Assembly (NCBI GenBank): GCA_003559765.1
Contig: PWKH01000042.1
Location: forward strand, 1 to 34,459
Length of the DNA stretch: 34,459 nucleotides
DNA from: Spirochaetaceae bacterium
Lineage (GTDB): Bacteria > Spirochaetota > Spirochaetia > PWKH01
Reading direction: 5' to 3'
Below are positions 27,140-34,459 of the stretch, piece by piece. Numbering within the stretch: position 1 is the stretch's first letter; each line of letters begins with the position of its first letter. A program made the translations under genes and the position numbers. Under the pieces are notes generated by a model, which made no database searches, was not told the origin of the DNA, and was given only the letters and a program-made list of their open reading frames with translations.

Positions 27140-28738
27140 TCAGTGATTATTCCTTTTATGGGAGGAAAATATCTGGTAGTCAATATCGAGGAAAATATTG
27201 AACTTTTTCTCAGTCCTGGTAAGCCACTCTGTATCCACCGAATTTCTGCAGAGATTGTCATAGACGATATTAAAGTTGTGAATATGCTCTCTTACCCGGC
27301 GTTCAGCGTAGCTGAAGGCGGTGCTGTTGCTCATAATAAAGGGCCAGTCCGAGGCCATCATCAGCAGCACCTCACGAGCGGCGTGGTCGAGAAACCGCTT
27401 TTTCAGAGACTCCTGGCGGGGAAACCGCTCTACCAGTTCGATCATCCGTTCTATGCATTTATGGATATGGCGGTAGATCCAGTCATTGGACCCGTCCAGC
27501 CAGACAGAGCTGTATCCGTCGTTGCCCCAGCTTGAGACTGCCGGCTGCATCTTCTGATTCTCGGGATACCGCTCCAGATAGTCCTCCGGGGTGCACAGTT
27601 CAAGGGATTCCTGCCGGGCAATCCCGCGAATCACCTCTTCAAGCCAGGAGATGCCCTCAAACCACCAATGGCCGAACAGTTCAGCATCGAAGGGTATAAC
27701 AAAATAGGGCTCCCGATCAATCAGCTTCTCGGAGCGCTTTCTGGTCCGCTCGATGGAATACAGGAAGTTCTGTGCATGCTCCCCTACCCGTTTTGCCGCA
27801 ACCTCGGGATCGTAGGGTCTCTTCTGATCATGCTTTCCGGTGATGGCATAGTATTTATACCCGGTGAAGGCGCGCACCTCCGGCTCATGAATATACGGCC
27901 TGATGTACTCAAGGTCCAGGTCATATCCGATATCCCGGTAGAAATCGCGGTATGCGTAGTCTGCTGGGTATCCGTCCTCACCGCTCCAGACAGCCTGGGA
28001 GAGTTCAAAGGACCGGGCAAAGGCATGAACGCCGTTGGGACAGCGCACCGGAGCGAATACTCCCCGGTCAGCCTTCTGGTTGGCCAGCACGATTCCGTGG
28101 GATGCAGTATAGAAATGTCCCAGGTCGTTGCGTTTGAGGATATGTTCAATTCCGGGGTAATAGCCGCATTCAGGAAGCCAGAACCCCTTGGGTTTTTTAC
28201 GGAAATAGGTCACGTGGGTCATCAGGGCGGATTCGATCTGAGCCTGCACTGCCTCGGGATACTCCTGGTACAGCGGCAGAAAGGCGTGGGTCCCCGCTGT
28301 AGTGATCAGCGATATGACTCCCCCTGATTCAAGCTCCCGCAGCGCCTTAATGATATCCCTCCGGTACACCCGGGTATATGCATCCAGCACCTGTTCATAG
28401 TAGCCGGCGTAGTACCGGGCAAGGGCATTGAGCTGCTGATCATCCCTGGTCCGTTCAATTTCCTTCTGCCCAAGATCAACCATCCGTTCCAGATGGGAGG
28501 TGCACCGCTCCTTCAGGAGATTATCCGCAAGCATGGTGACCAGGGTGGGAGAGAACGACAGGGTGATGTGTACCGGCACCCCTTCGTCCTTCAGTCTGCT
28601 GAGCATCTGCAGCAGCGGCAGATAGGTTTCAGCAACCGCTTCAAAAAACCAGTTTTCTTCGAGGAACTTCGGATGCTCCGGATGTCTGACAAAGGGAAGA
28701 TGCGCATGCAGCACCAGTCCGATATATCCTTTTCTCAT
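27140..28738 (-). CDS. GH57 family protein with DUF1957, probable 1,4-alpha-glucan branching enzyme
   Basis: GLVLHAHLPFVRHPE (GH57 motif 1), GFWLPECGYYPG (nucleophile Glu), PFDAELFGHWWFEG (acid/base Asp); DUF1957-like C-terminal region. Confidence 0.87.
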   Translation of the reverse strand: MRKGYIGLVLHAHLPFVRHPEHPKFLEENWFFEAVAETYLPLLQMLSRLKDEGVPVHITLSFSPTLVTMLADNLLKERCTSHLERMVDLGQKEIERTRDDQQLNALARYYAGYYEQVLDAYTRVYRRDIIKALRELESGGVISLITTAGTHAFLPLYQEYPEAVQAQIESALMTHVTYFRKKPKGFWLPECGYYPGIEHILKRNDLGHFYTASHGIVLANQKADRGVFAPVRCPNGVHAFARSFELSQAVWSGEDGYPADYAYRDFYRDIGYDLDLEYIRPYIHEPEVRAFTGYKYYAITGKHDQKRPYDPEVAAKRVGEHAQNFLYSIERTRKRSEKLIDREPYFVIPFDAELFGHWWFEGISWLEEVIRGIARQESLELCTPEDYLERYPENQKMQPAVSSWGNDGYSSVWLDGSNDWIYRHIHKCIERMIELVERFPRQESLKKRFLDHAAREVLLMMASDWPFIMSNSTAFSYAERRVREHIHNFNIVYDNLCRNSVDTEWLTRTEKKFNIFLDIDYQIFSSHKRNNH

Positions 28739-28753
28739 GGGTATTCCTTTACT

Positions 28754-29491
28754 TTACTCGTGCTGCTCGGCAGGCTGCTCGAGTTTCTGCAGGATGGTTT
28801 TCACCAGCACGCTGTCAACTTCATGTCCTGAGAAATCGGTAACCGCAGCATGGAACAGGGCAAGTTCCCGTTCGTTTTCCTTCAGTTCGTCCACCCGTTC
28901 CAGCCAGTATCCAGAGGGGCTGAAGATTTCATTGGAGACCGCCAGGGTCTCAGCCCAGACCCCTTCCTCCCGGGCAACCAGGGCTGCCGCATACCAGCTG
29001 CCGGTTGCCGGCAGCGTCACGTACCAGCTTGCATCATCCTCCCGGACAGAGATATCGAAAAACTCCTGACATTTGCTCAAAGGCAGTCTCGGATGGGAAA
29101 ACTGGTGGATCCTCAGCACCAGTACGGAATCCGGATGGGCTTCCTTCATGGTCTCCAGCTGATAGGGGCTCACATTCCAGTATACATAGGCCCAGTGGGG
29201 ATCTCTCAGAAGCATATGAACAGATGTCTCCACATACAGTTCCGGCAGCGGATACATCCCGAAGTCTTCAGCTTCCACGTTTAAATCCTCAACCAGGTCA
29301 TACTTCTTTCCCTTCAGTTTCATGACCTCGTTGTTGATCCGTTCCCGGTCGAGCTGACGCTCCTCCAGGATTTCTTTAATCGCATCAATCAGCTCACTGC
29401 GGTCAAGCAGCTCATCACCTTTAATGCCCAGTCGTTCACCTATGCAGCGCAGCCGCTGATAGGACATGGTCTCCAGATTATGCTCGGCCAT
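28754..29491 (-). CDS. DUF4912 domain protein with N-terminal Rho_N/SAP-like helix region
   Basis: MAEHNLETMSYQRLRCIGERLGIKGDELLDRSELIDAIKEIL N-term; DPHWAYVYWNVS...LVLRIHQ...WYVTLPATGSWYAAALVAR... core. Start refined to ATG 29491 after GAGGAG; 15 nt upstream of the DUF1957 gene. Confidence 0.75.
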   Translation of the reverse strand: MAEHNLETMSYQRLRCIGERLGIKGDELLDRSELIDAIKEILEERQLDRERINNEVMKLKGKKYDLVEDLNVEAEDFGMYPLPELYVETSVHMLLRDPHWAYVYWNVSPYQLETMKEAHPDSVLVLRIHQFSHPRLPLSKCQEFFDISVREDDASWYVTLPATGSWYAAALVAREEGVWAETLAVSNEIFSPSGYWLERVDELKENERELALFHAAVTDFSGHEVDSVLVKTILQKLEQPAEQHE

Positions 29492-29506
29492 AGCCTCTCC
29501 TCTCAG

Positions 29507-29545
29507 ACGATGATTCATCGTAGGAAAAAGCCGCTGTTGTGTCAA
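29507..29545 (-). promoter_or_regulatory. predicted promoter of the DUF4912-GH57 operon with palindromic operator candidate
   Basis: - strand TTGACA (29540-29545)-N17-TACGAT (29517-29522); palindrome ACGATG-ATT-CATCGT at 29507-29521 covers the -10/+1 region. Confidence 0.6.
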
Positions 29546-29620
29546 CTGGGCGGTTTGAATGGTTGTGCCGACCTTCAGGGGCACTTTACTTTCCCAGGCA
29601 TTTCCAACACAATATCGGCC

Positions 29621-31927
29621 ATGAAGAACACCTTGATTCTGCACGGTCATTTCTACCAGCCGCCGAGGGAGAATCCGGATACCGGCATCATACCCATTCA
29701 GTCTAGCGCTTATCCGAAGGACAACTGGAACGTCAGGATTACCGATGAATGCTACTCAGCCAATGCCTACTCCCGATACCTTTCATACGACGGACGCATT
29801 GAGCGGATATTCAACAACTACGAGCATCTTTCCTTCAACTTCGGCCCCACGCTGCTCCACTGGCTCAGGGAGCACCGGGAGGACGTCTACGGAAAAATCC
29901 TGGAAGCCGACCGGGTCAGCTGCTCCCGCTTCAACGGGCACGGGAACGCAATTGCACAGTCGTTCAACCACACCATCCTGCCGCTGGACGATCCCAGGGA
30001 TGCCGCTCTGCAGGTATCCTGGGGACTTGATGATTTCCGTTTTCATTTCAGCCGGGACGCCGAGGGAATCTGGCTTCCGGAAACTGCAGTGAATGAAACA
30101 GTCCTCGACATCCTTATAGACCAGGGGGTATCGTTCATCGTTCTCTCCCCCTGGCAGGCCCAGCGGGTGGAGACCGAACCGGGAAAGTGGAGGGATCTCG
30201 GCAAGCATCCTGCCCCCTGCACCCAGCCCTATCTGCTTGCAAGGCCGAAGGGGAACATTGCAGTATTTTTCTACCATCCCGGACTGGCCGAGGGAATCAG
30301 CTTCGGCCACTTTCTTCGGGATGCCGATATGCTCTATACCCACATCAGGGAGCTCATTGCCGGCGGCCAGACTCCGCTGCTGCATGCGGCCACCGACGGG
30401 GAAATCTACGGCCATCATGAACCCTTCGGGGACATGTGCCTTGCCGCCCTGGCCCAGCGGATCATGCAGGACGATGAAATCAGCTTTGGTAATTACGGCT
30501 CATATCTGGCAGAACACCCGCCGACGCTGCATGCGGAACTGAGGAAGGGAGAACAGCATCTGGGAACCTCCTGGAGCTGTTTCCACGGAGTTTCCCGCTG
30601 GTTCAAGGACTGCGGCTGCTCCACCGGAGGAGAGCACGGCTGGAATCAGAAATGGCGAGCTCCCCTGCGCTCTGCATTTCAGCAGATCAGCCATGAGCTT
30701 GTATCAATTTTCGAATCGCAGCTTTCCGGATTAACGGATATTGGCCCCTGGGAACTGCTGTCGAACTACGGCAGGGTCCTCTCAGGAGCACAGACTCCTG
30801 AGGCTTTCTGCACGGAAGTGCTGGGATCGGAAGAGGACCAGCAGCAGACTGTCCTGCTGACGCTGCTGGAGGGTCAGCGGTTCCGGCACTATATGTTCAC
30901 CTCCTGCGGATGGTTCTTTGCAGACATTTCCGGCATCGAGCCGCAGCAGAACATGCACTACGCCCTGCATGCCGTATCACTGTACCAGCAGCTGACCGGC
31001 AGGCAGCTTCGTCATACCCTTGAGGATCTGCTTCATCCGGCAAAAAGCAACGTGAAATCCGCAGGCAGGGGCTCTAAAATCCTGCGTTCCATCGCCGACG
31101 TCATGCTCCCGCTGGGTGTAGAGGCTGCCTCTTTCTTTGTCCTCAACCGGGAACTGAGCCGGTCCGAGGACCGGCTGCAGCACTACGGCGACTACGAGCT
31201 TCTGGATTCCAAAAAGAGCTCCCTGGGAGGTCTGGTTCAGAAACTGCGCAAGGGCTCGACAAGGCAGGAATACACCTTTACGGTGGTCACGGAATTCGAC
31301 CGGATCGAAGGGGTGCTGATGCACTGCCGGGAAGAGGTTCCCGGGGACGGTCCCTTCCGGGAAATCACCATGGATATGCTCGGATCGTATCTGTGCTCCC
31401 AGCTCTATGCCTGGATTGACCGGTCCCTTGAACGGGTGACCGACAACGACCTGGAGCAGATTTACCATGACATGACCTATTATACCGGGATCAGCAAACA
31501 GAGTTCCTATCAGCCGGACCAGCACTTCTTTATTGCAAATATGGGAACCTGCATGCGGACATTGAACTCGCTGTTCCGCCTGGGAGTGATTGGAAAAAAC
31601 CGCAGTGATTTTGAACTCATCCAGGCCCTGCTGGACTTTATTTTTCAGCGGGGAGGCACCGGGGAGCGGGAGACCACCAACCGGATCATCTCCTCCTACA
31701 TGCTGCAGCTTACCAGTGAGATACTTGCTGCCACTGACCCGGAACTGTTCACCTTTGTAAAGGATCTGCTGGTGCTGACCCGGGAATCCGGATTTGTTCC
31801 CGACATCACCCGGCTGCAGAACAGCATCTATGAGCGGCTGCTGCACTGCAGTGATCTGGGGAGCGTACCCTGTAAAAACCTCAAGGAGCTTGCCATGCAG
31901 GCAGGGATCGTTACCGACAGTTTCTAA
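29621..31927 (+). CDS. GH57 family glycoside hydrolase with DUF3536
   Basis: MKNTLILHGHFYQPPRENPDTG, GIWLPETAVNETVLDILIDQGV, AATDGEIYGHHEPFGD; long C-terminal helical region typical of DUF3536. Start refined to ATG 29621. Confidence 0.85.
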   Translation: MKNTLILHGHFYQPPRENPDTGIIPIQSSAYPKDNWNVRITDECYSANAYSRYLSYDGRIERIFNNYEHLSFNFGPTLLHWLREHREDVYGKILEADRVSCSRFNGHGNAIAQSFNHTILPLDDPRDAALQVSWGLDDFRFHFSRDAEGIWLPETAVNETVLDILIDQGVSFIVLSPWQAQRVETEPGKWRDLGKHPAPCTQPYLLARPKGNIAVFFYHPGLAEGISFGHFLRDADMLYTHIRELIAGGQTPLLHAATDGEIYGHHEPFGDMCLAALAQRIMQDDEISFGNYGSYLAEHPPTLHAELRKGEQHLGTSWSCFHGVSRWFKDCGCSTGGEHGWNQKWRAPLRSAFQQISHELVSIFESQLSGLTDIGPWELLSNYGRVLSGAQTPEAFCTEVLGSEEDQQQTVLLTLLEGQRFRHYMFTSCGWFFADISGIEPQQNMHYALHAVSLYQQLTGRQLRHTLEDLLHPAKSNVKSAGRGSKILRSIADVMLPLGVEAASFFVLNRELSRSEDRLQHYGDYELLDSKKSSLGGLVQKLRKGSTRQEYTFTVVTEFDRIEGVLMHCREEVPGDGPFREITMDMLGSYLCSQLYAWIDRSLERVTDNDLEQIYHDMTYYTGISKQSSYQPDQHFFIANMGTCMRTLNSLFRLGVIGKNRSDFELIQALLDFIFQRGGTGERETTNRIISSYMLQLTSEILAATDPELFTFVKDLLVLTRESGFVPDITRLQNSIYERLLHCSDLGSVPCKNLKELAMQAGIVTDSF

Positions 31928-33588
31928 TCTGCCAGCAGCTCCCGGGCATGCACTAAGGCGGCCTGATGATCGCTGTCGCCGGAAAGCATCCGGGCAATTT
32001 CCGCAGTGCGCTCCTCGCCGGTAATCCGGCGCACCGTGGTGACGGTTCTTTCCCCGGTAATCTGCTTGTCCACCACAAAGTGGGCCTTCGCCCGTGCGGC
32101 GATGGAAGCGACATGGGTGATGCAGATCACCTGACGGTGCTCACCCAGCTGCCGGAGATGCATTCCCACGTTGCCCGCCACTGATCCGCCGATGCCGGCA
32201 TCAATTTCATCGAATATCACCGTATCCATGGTGTCGGCCTGGGCAAAGACGCTCTTCAGCGCCAGCATAACCCGGGAAATCTCCCCTCCCGAGGCGATAC
32301 GGTTCACCGGTTTTGCGGGCTCTCCGAGGTTCGGTGATATCTCCAGAGAGACGCAGTCGCTGCCGGTCCTGCCGAAGACCCGCTGACCCTGATCATCAGC
32401 CCGATCATAAACCCTGATGAAGAAATTCCCCTGGGGCATGCCGAGCTGCCGCAGCAGTTCGGTAATCCGCTTTTCCAGTTCGCCGGCTACCTCCCGGCGC
32501 TTTTCAGAAAGCTCTCTGCAGTCATGCTTCAGCGACTCAAGAAGGATGCGGTATTCAACCTCAAGGGTCTCCCTGCGCTCATCGCTGGAATCCAGCAGTT
32601 CCAGTCTGGTTCGTGTCTCCTCTGCATAGGCAAGCACCGTTTCGATTGAATCCCCGTATTTTTTCTCAAGCTTTCTGATTACCTGCTGCCGCTCCTGAAG
32701 CTCATCAAGCTCACCGGGCTCAACATGCACCTGCTCCCCCCTGGCCCGGAGGGTCTCATAGATATCTTCCAGCTCATAGATCAATCCTTCGGTCCGCTTC
32801 GATTCCGACTCCAGGTGCTCGTCAATCTCCGCAGCCCGGCTGACCGCTGTCCGGGCTTCCTGAAGCTGATCAAGGGAGCCCTTCACCGCTCCCCGGGCTG
32901 ATTCGACGCTGCTGATGAACTGTTCAAACTGGGACATGAGCTGGATTTTGCGCTCAAGTTCCTCTTCTTCTCCCGGCTGAAGCGCCGCCGCCTCAATCTC
33001 CTCAAGGGCATAGGTGAGCATATCCCGCTCGCGGAGACGGTCCCGCTCATCGGCGGAGATCTCATCAATCTCCCGGCGAAGCCGGGTAAGCTTGAGAAAC
33101 TTCTCTCCAACCTGCTGCACCTCCCGGGTCAGCTTCCCGTAGCTGTCGAGCATCTCCCGCTGGGTTTCACTGTTGAGCAGGGACTGATGCTCATGCTGGC
33201 CGTGGACGTCCACCAGCAGCTGGGAAAACTCCTTGAGCTCCCGCTGGGCTGCCGGGGTTCCCTGGACGGTGATGGTGTTCTTCCCGTTCGCCCGGATCAC
33301 CCTCCGCAGAATCACCCGGTTGTCTTCAGGCTCAATGCCCCGATCTTCCATCCACTGATGCACCTGAGGATGGTCAGGCAGCAGGATTACTGCAGAAACT
33401 GCGGCGCTTTCGGCACCGGTCCGGATCGCCTGAGCATCTCCCCGCTCTCCGAGGAGCAGTCCTACGGCTCCGATGAGGATGGATTTCCCGGCACCGGTCT
33501 CACCGGAAAGCACGTTGAATCCGTCACTGAGGGGAAGTTCCAGCTGTTCGATCAGCGCATAGTTCTGTACAGAAAGATGCTCTACCAT
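31924..33588 (-). CDS. recN: DNA repair protein RecN
   Basis: MVEHLSVQNYALIEQLELPLSDGFNVLSGETGAGKSILIGAV, RIASGGEISRVMLALKSV, VIFDEIDAGIGGSVA. Confidence 0.96.
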   Translation of the reverse strand: MVEHLSVQNYALIEQLELPLSDGFNVLSGETGAGKSILIGAVGLLLGERGDAQAIRTGAESAAVSAVILLPDHPQVHQWMEDRGIEPEDNRVILRRVIRANGKNTITVQGTPAAQRELKEFSQLLVDVHGQHEHQSLLNSETQREMLDSYGKLTREVQQVGEKFLKLTRLRREIDEISADERDRLRERDMLTYALEEIEAAALQPGEEEELERKIQLMSQFEQFISSVESARGAVKGSLDQLQEARTAVSRAAEIDEHLESESKRTEGLIYELEDIYETLRARGEQVHVEPGELDELQERQQVIRKLEKKYGDSIETVLAYAEETRTRLELLDSSDERRETLEVEYRILLESLKHDCRELSEKRREVAGELEKRITELLRQLGMPQGNFFIRVYDRADDQGQRVFGRTGSDCVSLEISPNLGEPAKPVNRIASGGEISRVMLALKSVFAQADTMDTVIFDEIDAGIGGSVAGNVGMHLRQLGEHRQVICITHVASIAARAKAHFVVDKQITGERTVTTVRRITGEERTAEIARMLSGDSDHQAALVHARELLAD

Positions 33589-33589
33589 C

Positions 33590-34432
33590 CTAACCTCCGG
33601 ACCACTTCAGTTTTGACCTGACCACTTCATAGAAGTTCCGTTTGTCCGACTCAATCAGCAGCGCCCGGCTGTGGGATTTCTCAATGGTGATGATGTCCTG
33701 TTCCTGCAGAGCGAAGTACTGCTGCCCGTCAACCGACAGGTTCAGTCCTGTCCGCTGTCCCTCCAGCACCTCGATACGCAGCACGTCATTACCTGATATA
33801 ATCATCGGACGGATCGAAAGGGTGAAGGGACAGATGGGGGTGAGGATCAGCGCGTCCATATCGGTATGGACAATAGGACCGCCTGCAGCAAGACTGTATG
33901 CTGTGGATCCGGTCGGGGTGGCGGCAATCACCCCGTCGGATCTGAACACCCCTAACTGCGTGCTGTTGACGCACAGCTGCAGGTTTACCACCCGCGAGAG
34001 TCCGCTTGCGGTGACCGCAGCATCATTGAGCCCGTGGGCGGAGAACACCTGCCGCTCATTCCGCTCCACGGCAACCCGCAGCATCACCCGGGAGGAGAGG
34101 CCCAGTTCGCCCCGCTCATAGGCCTCGAAGGCCTGCTTCCATTCATCCCGGGCAATCTCGGTGATGAATCCGAAGGTCCCCAGATTCACCGCCAGAATGG
34201 GAATTCCCATATGCTGCACCAGCCGGGCGCAGAAGAGCACCGTGCCGTCGCCTCCGAGACTGACAGCAAGATCAAAATGCTCAAACCTCGGAGGCGGTGA
34301 GCCCTCCTGATACCCGGAGATGGTGCTGCTGATTCGGCGTGCATCGAGATAGTCGGTGATTTCTTTGACCATGCTCCCTTCCAGATCCTTCTGGAAGTTG
34401 ACAATGATCAGCACATTTCTGATACGGTCCAT
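33590..34432 (-). CDS. nadK: NAD kinase
   Basis: SLGGDGTVLFCARLV (GGDG motif), AVNLGTFGFITEI, SDGVIAATPTGSTAYSLAAGGPIV. Confidence 0.96.
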   Translation of the reverse strand: MDRIRNVLIIVNFQKDLEGSMVKEITDYLDARRISSTISGYQEGSPPPRFEHFDLAVSLGGDGTVLFCARLVQHMGIPILAVNLGTFGFITEIARDEWKQAFEAYERGELGLSSRVMLRVAVERNERQVFSAHGLNDAAVTASGLSRVVNLQLCVNSTQLGVFRSDGVIAATPTGSTAYSLAAGGPIVHTDMDALILTPICPFTLSIRPMIISGNDVLRIEVLEGQRTGLNLSVDGQQYFALQEQDIITIEKSHSRALLIESDKRNFYEVVRSKLKWSGG

Positions 34433-34459
34433 ACATTTTCTCCGTTTTTAAGGAAGCGC

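Noticed and set aside
30977-31846. 289-aa - strand ORF inside the GH57/DUF3536 gene
   Set aside because: Fully antisense to a well supported CDS and has no recognisable domain.
1-34459. CRISPR array, tRNA, rRNA, IS element
   Set aside because: No regularly spaced repeats, cloverleaf-like segments, transposase motifs or terminal inverted repeats were noticed on reading; a tRNAscan/ISfinder run would be needed to exclude them formally.

Overview
The window looks like a spirochaete-type housekeeping chromosome segment. Taxonomy is inferred from gene content only. Left part: tsaB 3' end, trxB, glgA, glgC; then on the minus strand a NUDIX hydrolase, a small membrane protein, a DEG9-like HtrA protease and a bifunctional NnrE/NnrD; then secA (+), a LysM/LytM-like protein (-) and a relocated class B PBP/ftsI-like gene (+). 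Centre: a compact ~13.5 kb minus-strand division cluster, mraZ-rsmH-ftsL-murF-mraY-ftsW-ftsA-ftsZ-xerD-dprA-like-xerC-hslV-hslU-flhF. Right part: an alpha-glucan-type locus, DUF4912 + GH57/DUF1957 (-) divergent from GH57/DUF3536 (+), followed by recN and nadK (-). I saw no CRISPR array, tRNA, rRNA, transposon or prophage. The observations most worth a second look are: (i) a helically phased array of five AGTGG-type boxes in the mraZ promoter/leader; (ii) a LytM domain that has lost most predicted zinc ligands, next to a displaced ftsI; (iii) the DUF4912/GH57/GH57-DUF3536 locus with a palindrome over its promoter; (iv) a near-leaderless ftsI-like transcript prediction; (v) all four convergent gene pairs overlap at their stop codons; (vi) a DprA-like protein lacking the usual core motifs. 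No plainly novel defence or mobile system is visible. All functional calls come from reading translated motifs without database searches.
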